Part shown: positions 51,491-62,661 of the stretch, one piece after another
Numbering within the stretch: position 1 is the stretch's first letter
Layout of the letters: each line of letters begins with the position of its first letter
Source of the DNA: Pelecanus crispus
Taxonomy: Eukaryota > Chordata > Aves > Pelecaniformes > Pelecanidae
Reading direction: 5' to 3'
Length of the DNA: 64,000 nt
Assembly: GCF_030463565.1 (NCBI RefSeq)
Contig: NC_134643.1
Coordinates: forward strand, 124,292,309-124,356,308
The notes under the pieces: model-generated
Told to the model about the DNA's origin: nothing
The model's input: the letters and a program-made list of their open reading frames with translations, nothing else
The model's database searches: none
Translations under genes and position numbers: made by a program

Positions 51491-52018
51491 ACTGCTCCCT
51501 TCCCTTCAGCTTCGGGGCGGGGGGGCGGGAGAGACGGCACCGATTAGAGGTTTCTCGGCAGGTCCCCCTCAGCGCGCCCCGCGCTGCTCGGGGCCGCGGG
51601 AGGCCCGCCCGCACGCGCCGCCGGTTTTGCTGCCGAGCCCACGCACGCGCCCCCCTCCCCCCCCCCGCCGCTTCAGCCCTGCGTGAGGGCGGGACACGCG
51701 CCTGCCCAGCGGCTCCCACCGGGCGCTTCCCCCCGCCCCCTCACCGGACACACAGAGGCCGCGGTGCTACCGACCCCCTCCCTCCGCCGCACCCGCCTCC
51801 TGCCCGCAGCCCCCCCGCCCCGCCCCGCCCCGCCCGGTGAAGCCGCTCTGCCTCCTTCCTTCCGAGGTCGCGGCCTGCATAAGGGAGGAAACCACACCTA
51901 GGACCTCCCCCCCCCCCCGCGCAGCAGGAGGAAGGCGGAGGCACCCAGCCGCGCTCCCTAAACCACCCCCCCCCGCCCCCCGGTACCGCGCGTCCGCCTC
52001 CCCGCCGGCCCGCATCTC

Positions 52019-52028
52019 GCGCATGCGC
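52019..52028. promoter_or_regulatory. NRF1 palindrome GCGCATGCGC
   Basis: This is a perfect NRF1-type palindrome in the shared promoter, with a second weaker one 60 bp on. NRF1 sites are common in bidirectional housekeeping promoters. Confidence 0.65.
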
Positions 52029-52153
52029 AGCCGGAGCGCCGCGGCCTCCCCGCCGGCTCCGGGCCCGCCTCGGCAGTGGGCGCAGGCGCAGAGCCCCTCC
52101 GGTGGCGGCGGGCGGGGAGCGCCGGCCGCTTGCCGCGCGTTGGCTCGGCCCCT

Positions 52154-52161
52154 TGACGTCA
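52154..52161. promoter_or_regulatory. CRE/ATF palindrome TGACGTCA
   Basis: This is a perfect 8-bp cAMP-response element in the shared CpG-island promoter. Such full sites in CpG islands are typical CREB/ATF targets. Occupancy is not shown by sequence. Confidence 0.65.
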
Positions 52162-53141
52162 GGCGGCAACGAGCCAGTAGCCGGCGCCCGGCGGGGCGGG
52201 GGTGCGGGCGCGCGCGGCGGGCGGGGCGGGGCGGGGCGGGGCGGGGCTGGCCGGCGGGGGGCGGGGGGGAGCCGACTCGGCCCTGCGGAGCCGGAGGGGA
52301 GCGCGGCGGGCGGCTGAGGCGGCGGCTGGTGAGGGAGGGAGGGGAGCGAGCGAGCGGCGGGCGCTGGGGTGGCGGCGGGCACTCCCCTCCCGCCCCGTGC
52401 GTCGCCGAGCTCCTGACCCCCCTTCCCCGGTGGGGCTGGGTCCGGTGGGGGTGACGCCGCCTCTCCGGAGCCGCCGGCCGGGTGACGCCCGGCCCGGCCC
52501 GGCCTGGCCCGCCTGAGGCGAGGAGCGGTGCTGTCGGCCACGGGAGCGGCGGCGCGGCCCCCCCGGCACCGCTGGGGCTCCTTGCTGCGGGGAGGAGCGG
52601 GCAGGGGCCGGGCTGTCCCGGCGGGAAGCGCCGGGCTGTGACACGTCGGTGGCGAGCCTCGGGACTTCCGGGGTCTGACGGCCGCGGGGGGTCCGGCCGG
52701 GCCCCGCCTCGCCTCAGGCCGAGCTGGCGGGGCGGGGCGGGCCGGGGACGCGCGGCCTGGACGGGGCTGCCCCGGCGGAGCGTTTGGACGCCGCTCTCCC
52801 GGGATGTGGCGGTAGCTGCTGAGACGCTGCCCGCTGAGCCGGCCGGTAGGAGCTGCCCTGCCCTCTCCTGCCTGCCAGGTGGGAGGTGGCGTGCCGGAGT
52901 ACTGCCAGGCGTCAGGGACTTAAAATTGAGTGTTGGTCCATTTAAGTAGCTTTGAACTGATGCGTTAGGTTACCGTTTTCAACACTGACCAATGCTCTGT
53001 AAAAATAAGAACATATATCCTCTGTGAAACTCCCGCAAAGTGTGACTGAGCGTTGCGATCCTTTGAAGCCCTGCAAAGCACGTGTTCCTTGCCTCTTGCC
53101 TTCCCCTCATCTATTTCTCATAATCCTTGTCTTTCAGGATC

Positions 53142-53156
53142 ATGTACCATGGGTGA
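53142..53156 (+). promoter_or_regulatory. TTC3: Four-codon upstream ORF overlapping the TTC3 start
   Basis: ATG TAC CAT GGG TGA begins 11 bases upstream of the second TTC3 codon and ends inside codons 2-3 of the main frame. Its context is weaker (gatcATGt) than that of the main ATG. Ribosomes could leak past it or reinitiate. Confidence 0.6.
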
Positions 53157-53223
53157 ACCTATATCCGAATCTGAGTTTGCAGCCTTGGCTTTTTATGCTG
53201 GTGATAAATCTTGCTGTGAATTG
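53149..53223 (+). CDS. TTC3: TTC3 coding exon 1 (start codon exon)
   Basis: The exon begins at 53138 after a CTTTCAG acceptor. The ATG at 53149 (context accATGG) opens MGEPISESEFAALAFYAGDK then SCCEL, phase 0, before GTAAGT. An earlier ATG at 53142 is out of frame and stops after four codons, so 53149 is preferred. Confidence 0.88.
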
Positions 53224-56211
53224 GTAAGTAGGTTTGCAACTACATGAAAAACTGGCAAGATGTTCCAGTGGGGTTTATACCCAGATCTGATCCACAGAGT
53301 AATTGCTAGTGTTGATTAATTCAAATTGATGCAAAGGTACCTTATACCGCTGTATGTTATTCACCTGCAAAAGTACTAAGTTGTGGTAGAGCATAAGAGA
53401 CTGTGTATCCTCTGTCAGGCAAGTGTTACTGAATGCATATACAACTATATAAAACTAGACAGTGGTGCATAGGTCCTATTATCAAAACTTGACCAACCTG
53501 TTGGCCGCATATCCAGGCCGTGCTTAGGATGATATACCTCACAGTGGCAGATTCGGTTCCTTTAATTGCAAAGCAATCGCAGCTTAGCTCATGTAAGTTC
53601 AAGTCTGCAAATTAACTGCAGAGTGTTCACCCATTCTTTGTTCTTCTTATCTCTTACAATTTTTTTTTTCTAGTTCTTTGTGCCCAATAAGGCCTGTGCT
53701 TTTTAGTTGTTTTCTTTTATTGTATTAACTGTAGCACTCCTCTGTTTTAATATTTCCAAGAATGGTTTCCTTGACTCTTATTTTCCCCTTCTTGCTATGC
53801 TTAAGGAGTCTTAGAAGACACTGTGGTAGTTAATCTTTCCGCTGCTTGGAGAGTTCAGTTATGCGTTATTTATCCTAAGTGTTGCTGTTGAGACATACAA
53901 ACCAGCTGGTCTACTATTCTTCTTCCTATGCAGAAAGAAAAAGTATAGGTAAATTGAATAAAGCTGTATCTTTACTGTTACCAGTATAGTAGTGAGTCTC
54001 GGTGGAAATTGATTTTTTTTTTTTTTTTTTTTTTTTTGTGCTGTGGACAAAATAAAGTACTTAACAGTTGTGTTAGCATAAGATACTAGCTGTTTTAAGG
54101 TGATGTGTGTGCTGTGCTATGGAAAGAAAGCCCTTAATTCTGTGCAAGTGCTAAATCTTGGTTTTCAAGTTTGCTTTGGTGGGAGTACCACCTTGGCCTT
54201 GATGTATAGAGGGTGTGTGTGTGTGGGGGGGGTGTTGTTTGTTTTGTTTTTAAATATTGTAGCAAAATCCATGCTGTGGAGTGAGGGAGACATTCAGTCA
54301 TCTTTCAGGTTTAGCTGATTTTGAAATAATAGTTGTTATTGAGTGGCCTGGTCTGTTAAATATGTTGATGCTATAATAACTTATTTTTGAGACTAAGCCT
54401 TGGTTTACAGGTAATGTTGTAATAGTTCAGAAATGCTACTTTGGGTGAAATCACATGATTGCTTGTCATCGCCTTAGGTAAAGTTAGTAAGTCGTCATTG
54501 TTCAGCATGCTAGTATTTCCAGAAAGTTTGCCACTGAAAGAATAAAGGTCTGTTAGAGAAACTTTATGTAAGATGTGTTTCTTAATTAGTTTGTTTTTAT
54601 ACTGTTCTCCAGGTATATTCAGAAATAGCTTTACCTTTCTTTGAAATTATAATGCAGCACTACATAAACATGATACATAGTATTTATTAAATGACACCTG
54701 TATAATGTTTGTTAAAATAATAGATTTTGTAGGATCTATAAAACAGAACAAAGTCATTTATTCTTCAGCTTGAGAGGCTCATATGGACTACTATGTTTTA
54801 AAGCCATTAAAGTATTGATACAGTGTGCTGCCATGAAGTATGAAATCAACCACTCCACTTATTTTGATATATTTATTTATTTAAATATACATGCACTAGC
54901 TGTCAAAACTTTACTATTTTTTGAAAACCTGTGTTGCCGCCTTAAACATGTTTCCTTATGTATTCCTGAACATTACATTGCAGCCTAGTACCCGATTTTG
55001 AATTATTAGTTTTTAGAATACTATTCTAGTGTGATTTAATCTATTGTTTAAACTAGTAAAAGTTTTCCCATCCATTTGTAACTATTAATTTGTGGACATT
55101 TTTTTAATGGATATGCAGGTAAACTTTTTTTTTCGTAAGACAGCAACTAAAACAGTGTTAAATAACTCTAGTAAACATGCTTTTTCCCCAGTTTGTTTTG
55201 TTTGCTTTTTGGCTGTGCTTAATGTGAATTATAAAGATTGGATCCAGAGGAGTTTGTCGTTTGGTAGTGCAAAATACTGCAGACTCTAAGCTTCCTTGTT
55301 TTCCTCAGAAAACCGTTGGCAGAAGTGCAGAAACATGCGAGAGAATAGGGAATACCAATAGTAGTTTATTCTTGGGGAAATGGGATGGGGGAAAAAAGCA
55401 TGGGGTATTCACCCACCTCAGATTGGTCTTAGAAGATAACAAGATGCTGGTGAGCTTTGAATGAGCATTATTAACAAGTTGTAAAAAGCTGGTCAGAATG
55501 AGTAGGTACATAGAAATAATTTTCCTGACTAGATCCATGGTGTATGCATGAGTATTTCAGTTAATTACTAAATAATTATAGTTGATAGTAGTTAATAATT
55601 TTAGTTAATTAATAATTAATTTTGTTAATTAATGTGTCTGCATTAGGATTTTGGTTTGGGTCAGGAGAACGCTTTTGAAGCAAATATCCCAATTGTCCCT
55701 GTCTTTCACATTTTGGCTTACGTTGTGAAGGGGTCTTGGAGTGTTCTAGTGGGATTCATTGGGGATGAAACTAATCTAGAAGGTGCTTTTAAGAGTATAG
55801 GGGTAACATGCATCAACCACGAATAGGTGCTCTGTCTATGGAACTGGATTTGAACCAATCTTTCTAGTTTTAGTTTGAACTAGAACCCCCTGAGGAGCAT
55901 ATAATGTGAAAGTAGACTTCTCAGTACCAAATACTTTGCTGTACAGATTTGTTTCCTATTTGATCATGCTGCTTGCTTATGAAGATACAACCATAGACCA
56001 TCTTTTATACTGGTCTAAATATGTTCAATAATTACCTTTTCTTGAGAAAAGGAATTGGTGACAGAATGTAAAAATCACTTCCGTTCATTCCTTTCCTGAC
56101 GTAAACAGTTTATATTGGTTTAATATTTAGAAACATTTAAGCAATCATTGCTTATAGTTGATGTAACATGTCTGCAAGATGTGCAGTGTTAAAAAATATG
56201 TTTATCTTTAG
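53224..56211 (+). other. TTC3: TTC3 intron 1 (after start-codon exon)
   Basis: This 2.99-kb AT-rich intron contains a 25-base T-run (54013-54037), a GT/G-rich microsatellite near 54,208-54,232 and a TTAAT-rich stretch near 55,560-55,640. No coding signal was seen. Confidence 0.8.
54013..54037 (+). repeat. T homopolymer (25 bases)
   Basis: This is an uninterrupted T-run in a TTC3 intron, likely length-polymorphic. No retroposed body was seen beside it. Confidence 0.9.
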
Positions 56212-56257
56212 GGCCATGGAGTGTTTGTACAGCGATCAACGCATAAGCCTAAAACAG
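56212..56257 (+). CDS. TTC3: TTC3 coding exon 2
   Basis: This 46-bp exon encodes GHGVFVQRSTHKPKT plus one base, between an ATCTTTAG acceptor and a GTATGC donor. It corresponds to human GVGVQYKDYIQSER. Phase and position support it, although conservation is modest. Confidence 0.82.
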
Positions 56258-57455
56258 GTATGCAAACTAAACCAATATTACATAACTTTCTAATGCACTT
56301 TTTGTGCTGTGTTTGGATCTTTAGATTGCTGTTTCACTTCTTTCCTTATTTTGTCTGAATAAGTAGAAAATTATTATTTCTGAGCAGAAGCATTGCTATG
56401 TTCTTTTACGCTAGAAAAATTCTCATCTTTTTGTCCTAATGTAATGTGCAGAAGACTGCTATACATTTGTGAGAACAGTGTAAATAGTCAATAATATGTA
56501 CGTACATGCAGTCAATTAATGTTACGAGGATGGAGATTAAGGCCTGTGTTCATTACCTGTGTTTTAATTGTAGCTATTTTTTAGCTGTATAGGTCTAAAG
56601 ACAACTTCAAGTTGATCTTTGTAGGTGAAGTTTTGCAGTTATAGTATTTTTTAAAAAAATTTCTAATAGTTGCAGAAAAGCAGGTGGCTCAAGAGTATGT
56701 CAAGTTCTTCAAAACTGTATTTGCTATACACATGGTAACCTGTAATATGTACGAAACTCAGATGAACACAGCCAGCTGTGTAAAATGAATTTTTGCACAT
56801 ACTCAGACTTTCAGGTAATACTGCTTCTGCTCTGAGAGTACTTGATGCCGCCTCAGTAGTCTAATAAGGATCTCTACCTTTTAAAGACAGTCTCTGAGGG
56901 AAGTGGATTATATTTTTGAAAGAGCTGTGCATCACACGCATAATGGCCTCTGGAAAAAAAAAAAAAAAGAATAATATTGATGATCTTTTTGTACCATGTT
57001 GCTACGTGTCACACTACTCTGGATTTATTGTAGAAAATAATTAAGTGGGTACAGTTAGAAGAGGCTCGTGTTTTATCTTGAAAATAGCATCACTTATAGC
57101 CATTAAACAGCTCACAGCCCTTGTTAAGCTCCTCATTTAGAAGCAGGCTGCATTTATTCATTTATAATGTATTTCGTCAATGAAATTCAGAACACAGGTA
57201 ATTCCTTGAGCAAGGAATGTAAAGCCTGCCAGCAGGTCCCTGTTTTTACCTCCATATAAATTCCCACTCCCCCTTCAATTTATAAAAACCCTCAAGTTGC
57301 CAGATGTATTTAGAGTGTTCAAGTTTTCTTGTTTCGGTTAGGTAGTACTTAGGAATACAGTATGGAAATAACTGATGGTTTTGAATGTTTAGTTGGACTT
57401 TGATTACTTGTAGTCCCTGAATTGTGTAGTCTAATTCCTAACTGTTTTCTTGAAG
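56258..57455 (+). other. TTC3: TTC3 intron 2
   Basis: This 1.2-kb AT-rich intron has an A-run near 56,955-56,968. Nothing else was recognised. Confidence 0.8.
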
Positions 57456-57588
57456 ATGTTGATCCCTGTGAAGTGTGGTGCAGTCAGCCGGTTGACATAT
57501 TGCGAGAATATTGCAATGTTATTAAAATACGTATCTTTTGGCCTCTTCTCTTCAAAAGTGAAAGTAATTCTTTGGTAGCTGATTGGAG
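57456..57588 (+). CDS. TTC3: TTC3 coding exon 3
   Basis: This 133-bp exon encodes DVDPCEVWCSQPVDILREYC then NVIKIRIFWPLLF and SLVADW, strongly like human SIWCSKPISVLQDYCDAIKI and following residues. It ends two bases into a codon before GTAAGT. Confidence 0.95.
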
Positions 57589-58001
57589 GTAAGTGGTCAT
57601 GTTCTCGAAGTGATTTCATCAGCCTTTACTTTTTTTTTTTGTTACCCGTGAAATATTGTTGTATACTTTCAGTAGTGGTCAAACTGTCCGCAGGAATGTT
57701 TTTACCAGTGGGCTAAGTTAGTTCAGGTCAGAAGGCATAGTTCTTGAATATACAGAAGGAAATATTAAGAATGTGTTTCTGAAGTTTGGAATCTAAGAGT
57801 GTATTTAAGTACTTAAATGGATGCCCTTTATTTCAAAAGTACCAAAAGCTTTGCAGCTCTTCCCCCCCTACCCCGCAAAGGGCTTGATTTGAGTTCGTAA
57901 CCATGCTCTTGCTTAGATCTAAATGCCGTAAATATTAGCAATTAAGACCATGTAACACAGTGTTATTTTTCTGAATAACAACTTGTTCTGGTTTTAAGCA
58001 G
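57589..58001 (+). other. TTC3: TTC3 intron 3
   Basis: This 413-bp intron has a T-run near 57,631. Nothing else was seen. Confidence 0.85.
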
Positions 58002-58086
58002 TTCACAGGTTTTAGACCGGAACTGGAAGAGACTCTGTGACTTAGAGGTTTTGGAAGACCTTGTTGATTTAATTAAAAAAGTTGTT
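58002..58086 (+). CDS. TTC3: TTC3 coding exon 4
   Basis: This 85-bp exon encodes SSQVLDRNWKRLCDLEVLED then LVDLIKKVV. Human has KKLQHLELMEDIVDLAKKV here. The donor is GTAAGT, phase 0. Confidence 0.93.
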
Positions 58087-59922
58087 GTAAGTACTATATT
58101 TTAACTTTGTATAAGTTTTCAAGTATAATAGGTTAATTAAATCTGTACCTTATGCATCTTGGGATTATATCTTAAATTAGACATTTCTTTTTGCTGAACT
58201 GAATAAATTGTCTGAAAGTTGAGTTGCAGCTTTCTAGAGAGAAAGTGTGTCACAGGCTTTATTACAGTTGGGATAACTTACTAAATATTTGCAGAGTCAA
58301 TAATACAGTTGACTGGGGCCCTTGTAAATTGCTAAGAAAGAGAGTTATATCAGTGAGAAAAACAGCACCGTTCCTGGATGAACAAGTTAAATACTTTTGG
58401 TTTTTTCCCCTCAGTTATTTTTTCCTCATTCAAGAAGTGGTATTTAAAATTTGCTATTGTTGCTGACTTAAAACAGAAACATAACAGTGCAGAGGAGAGA
58501 ATGATGTAAGAAATGTTCTCAGCAGCTGAAGGGGAGAGGTTTGTGGGGGTTTTTTTAAATTTAGGTATGACATGTTTTTAAAAAAACTTGTTTGTTGAAA
58601 TTCTGTGCTGTTGTGGTTTAACCCCAGCTGGCAACTGAGCACCACGCAGCTGCTCGCTCACTCCCCGCCCCCTGGTGAGATGGAGGACAGAATCAGAAGA
58701 GTAAAAGTGGAAAAAAACCCCTGTGGGTTGAGATAAGAACAGTTTAATAATTGAAATAAAATAAACTAGTAGTAATAATAATAATAAAAAATATACAAAG
58801 TAAGTGATGCATAATGCATTTGCTCACCACCAGCCAACCAATGCCCAGCCAGTCCCCAAGCAGTGGCCCCCTGGCCAGCTTTCCCCCACTTGATATACTG
58901 AGCATGACGTCATATGGTATGGAATAGCCCTTTGGCCAGTTTGGATCAGCTGTCCTGGCTGTGCCCCCTCCCAGCTTCTTGTGCACCTCCAGCCTTCTCA
59001 GTTGGTAGAGCACGAGAAGCTGAAAAGTCCTTGACTTAGTGAAAGCACTACTTAGCAACAACTAAAATGTCAGTGTGTTATCAATGTTCTTGTCAGACTA
59101 AATGCAAAACACAGCACAATACCAGCTACTAGGAAGAAAATTAACTCTATCCCAGCCGAAACCAGGACATATGCTCAACCCCAAGCTATACTTTTGCAGT
59201 CCACCTTACTGTTGGATGACTTTCTATGATTAGGTATTCATGTACTATATTGATCTTGTGGATTCATACTTCCTTATGCTCTTTTTACTGCTCCCTCCTT
59301 CAGGCTATCCAAGTGCTCTGTTTCCACTCTGTACTTCAGGATGTCCCTGCAGTTTTTCCATTTTGTCTCATGTGATGGGCTCTTTGTGCTGTTTCCTCCT
59401 CTGGTAGTCTCCCGTTTGATCTTTATACGAGAGGGTCTGTGTATATTCCCATTTCCCTGTTTACCTCTGCCTCCCTCCTCTTACTTCCTCAGCCTGTATC
59501 TCATTCTCCATGTAAAAGATTGTATATCAAATAGTAAAATTTATTTGGAGGAGCAGAAGATCTCAGGAGAGGAAGTACTGTTTTTTTGGATGGTTTTCAT
59601 TGGATGTATCAGCTGGTTCTTTGGTATGTAGATAACTACAGAAGTGGTTAAAGTGAGTGATTTTCCTAACCAGATGTCACAGCATCCATGCATTCTCTAC
59701 TTGCACATCAACATACATCTATTTTTCAACAAAAATGATAGGGGCTTTGCTACTGAATACAAGAATATTTCCTGAAACTTTGAAATGGACCAGAGCAACT
59801 GTCCAAATGATACTGCATTCAAGCAGAACAGAAAATGTTATTGGGTTGAACCTGAGCAGATAGAAGCTAAATTTATCAGATCTTAATAACTTGTTTTTAT
59901 TTGTTTTCTATCCCTCTTCCAG
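58087..59922 (+). other. TTC3: TTC3 intron 4
   Basis: This 1.84-kb intron is nearly one third occupied by the antisense solo LTR. Outside it no element was recognised. A 96-codon plus frame at 59341-59631 is unsupported. Confidence 0.8.
58609..59169 (-). mobile_element. Solo LTR of an avian endogenous retrovirus
   Basis: This 561-bp element on the minus strand begins TGTCCTGGTTTCGGCTGGGA and ends in ACA, giving TG...CA ends. It follows a widespread bird LTR that I recognise from its ends, its aactgttcttatctcaaccc motif and its ggtgctcagttgcc motif; an ERVL-like origin is likely but not certain. An ATTAAA polyadenylation motif is present. The flanks suggest an imperfect 5-bp target duplication (58604-58608 and 59170-59174). 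No internal viral genes remain, so it is a solo LTR left by recombination. It looks nearly full length and is moderately old. Confidence 0.88.
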
Positions 59923-59976
59923 AACGTTCCACCTTTTATCGGTGGTATACTGAGAATTGGCAGCAGAATAGAAAAT
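59923..59976 (+). CDS. TTC3: TTC3 coding exon 5
   Basis: This is an 18-codon exon, NVPPFIGGILRIGSRIEN, phase 0 at both ends. It matches human NDSFLIGGLLRIGCKIEN. Confidence 0.95.
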
Positions 59977-62537
59977 GTAAGTTTTGCGAATTGTTTTTAA
60001 TAGGAATGCTTCTTTATGTATGAATACAAACAAAATATTTGTACAAGTATCCAAAATTTTAAAATGCTTGCATAAATAAATTGAGTCTGTAGTTTTTGGA
60101 ATATGTAGTATATAGGACTGGAGTTGCCAGTTGTTGCAACTCTGAGCCACAAAATGAAATCTGTGAGTGGCAGGATCTGTGAAATAAATATCGTTTGTGT
60201 AAGAAGACCAAAATGAGTGAGAACTCTGGGGGTAGTTCACATGCTGGGAATAAATGGTTTCTCCTGGAGGTTGCTACTGCAGTGTGGTTGGGTGGGTTTA
60301 GGTTGTGCAGCTAGAGCCCAGGTCAGCCCTCCAGTACCTGCTTTGGTACGTGCTGGTGGCTTTCCTTGTTACTTTCTTGCAGATTTGCCATTTCTTGTTG
60401 AAGGCTTATTCCATTGAGATGTCTTGGTGCTCTCTCTGCCTTAAGTCGTGAAGATTCCTAGATTCCCTCCCTTAAGCACACAGTTCTATCTCGGTGGTGT
60501 GTTTTGCTTTGTCCTCTCTTTCTGTGCTGGTGTGTTACGCTAAAAATCTAGGTATGGGCAAAAGGCAAACACACTTTCTAGGTAAATATGAGGTTATTGT
60601 TAATTAATTCCAGAAGATTTCAATTATACTATTGCAGAAGAGGAAAGAAAATGAAGAAATAAATAACGACTAAACAGAAAAACTCTTTAATGATAATACA
60701 GTTAAAATTGTAATATATGCTCTTCCTAGTACCTGACCCTTTTGCAGGTGGTGTGCCTACTCTTGTATGGCTCCTTAGCATCCTAAAGTGAATGTCTTCT
60801 GTCTGGTGTTTGTGTGTGTGTGGGGGGAGTATAGACATCACTACCTGGAGTTTTTGCTGCAAGAACTGCTGTTGATTCTGTTCTCCCCCTCATTCTAGGA
60901 TCTGTTTAGGTTCATTTTTTTGTTTGGTAATGGACTTTTATACGCTGCTCTCTATTTTCCTTGGCCTGCAGGTTCAAGTTACATATGACTTTACTATATA
61001 TAGTATGTTTTATGTATGTTAGAAACTGCTTTTGCCCAATTTTGTCCAGCTCTAGTTTCTTTTTTAACTTGGCCACTTGTTTATAGCCATTGGCTCTCCA
61101 GGGTCAGCTTGTGCCCTATCTCTTGCTATCCCGTGCCTGTACTCCTCTAAACTGCATTATGGGTCTCCAATTTTCATGGCCTGTGCTCTATCACATTTGG
61201 CTTGCATTTCTCTATACTGCATCTTCATGTTAGTCTTAGCATCGTTAACTGCTTGTTAACTTCTGTCTATATGAAAGCTATTGTTGTACTATGTAAAAGT
61301 AAACCAAATGAGTCATAGCCACCCGGTTAGAAGAAAAATTGCTCTTACAGTTAAAACCAAGTTAAAACAGAGCTCGAAGCAGGTCAGGACAAGCTCAGAG
61401 TAAGCCTGACAATTTGCAGCCCTGTGGCCTTGCAAACTCTGTACAAAGCCGGTGGCCTATTACTAGCAATGGCAATGCTGTGTGATGGGGCTACAGGGCT
61501 AGAAGTAGGGCCAAGCTTGATCACTGAAATGCTGCAAAAGTGCTGCTCTTTGGAGACAGGCTGGAAATCTTTTATGAGACTCTCAAATAGTGCTACTGAT
61601 TCAATCTGAAGGACTGAATGGCTGTGAAGGGTGTGTTTTGGAAACCTGCTGATCAATCTGCATTATCAAAGTGTACAGTAGAACTATACTCGTTACATTT
61701 TTCAGCTTGTAAACTTGTGAACACTCTTCATTGCCCTGTGTTTGTCACTTTTTTCCTACTTTCTAGTTTCTGCTGCCTGCTGTAGGTTAACTGCAAAAGT
61801 TAAATGACATTGAAGTTAGAAGACAGTATTATAGCTGATAGTAACAACAGGAGAAGCAGAATAGGTACAACTGTATGTTACTGCTGGATAACCCCGTTTT
61901 TGTATTTTTATGATATTTGTCTTAGTCATGTGGGTTTTTAAATTATTTTTCAAAATCTGTAGGCCCAGATAATGTGGGAGTATCCCAGGCAACGGGCATT
62001 CTTCACTCAATCCCTCTCCTTCAAAGAAAGCTCTGTAGCTCAAACAATTTGAATTTAGTTTGAATAGAAGGGAAGTAATGATTTACAGAATTAAGTCTTA
62101 GCCCTGGCCTGCATGTCTAACAGCTTGGGGATTGTTGCTTTTTCTAATCAGGCTTGTCACTTTGTACTGAAGCAATTTTGTGTGCAGTCATCAAAAAGAA
62201 GTTTCTAAATCAAATTCTGTAATTTGAATTGCTCCCTTGTCTCCTGTTGAAAGAATGACTGTTTTCATTTTGTGAATATGCTGCATTATGCTATGCTTGA
62301 GTTATCTAGATACTTACATTTGTGAGCTGTTGTCTATTTCAAAGGCTGACAAATCAGGAACAAGTGCATAGTGTAAGTGCTACAGTAGTATTGTTATATT
62401 TACATGGAATGCTTCCACTATATCGCCAGTGAGCTGTTGGTTTGTGTAGTGTTTGTTGTTTTTAAGACTTTGCTTTGTATAGAATTAGAGTCACCTTTTT
62501 TTTTTTCTTTATTTTTACTTTTCTTCATTTGAAATAG
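59977..62537 (+). other. TTC3: TTC3 intron 5
   Basis: This 2.56-kb intron has a GC-richer, pyrimidine-biased part at about 60.2-61.6 kb with short open frames and no family match. A (GT)n/G microsatellite lies near 60,811. No exon or repeat was assigned. Confidence 0.75.
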
Positions 62538-62661
62538 GGTGTCTTTGATGTTGGGGATGCACTTGATTGGGTCAGATACACAGGTGATGTCGGTATTCTG
62601 CAGAGGCTGGAGAAACTTGGTGATTTTGGTTGGATCTATCTTGAAATTTTCTTTGCTGAAT
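62538..62661 (+). CDS. TTC3: TTC3 coding exon 6
   Basis: This 124-bp exon encodes GVFDVGDALDWVRYTGDVGI then LQRLEKLGDFGWIYLEIFFA. It matches human ALNWIKYAGDVTILTKLGSI and following residues. It ends one base into a Cys codon before GTAAGT. Confidence 0.95.

Larger units (their letters stand above)
51440..52910. promoter_or_regulatory. Bidirectional CpG-island promoter of PIGP and TTC3
   Basis: This is a dense CpG island between the divergent PIGP start (51490) and the TTC3 start (53149). Visible motifs are a palindromic NRF1 site GCGCATGCGC (52019-52028), a second NRF1-like gcgcaggcgc (52079-52088), and a full CRE/ATF palindrome TGACGTCA (52154-52161). GC-box pentamer arrays lie at 51811-51836 and 52221-52247. 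No TATA box was seen. A plausible untranslated first exon of TTC3 ends at CTG|GTGAGG (donor at 52329); a second candidate donor lies at about 52,878. The pair is head to head in human too. Open frames here are GC artefacts. Confidence 0.82.

Noticed and set aside
51451-52949. Long open frames on both strands in the PIGP-TTC3 island (up to 266 codons)
   Set aside because: They are low-complexity Pro/Arg/Gly/Ala translations of a CpG island and do not connect to conserved exons.
54013-54037. T-run as the tail of an antisense processed pseudogene or SINE
   Set aside because: No retroposed body or target duplication was seen next to it.
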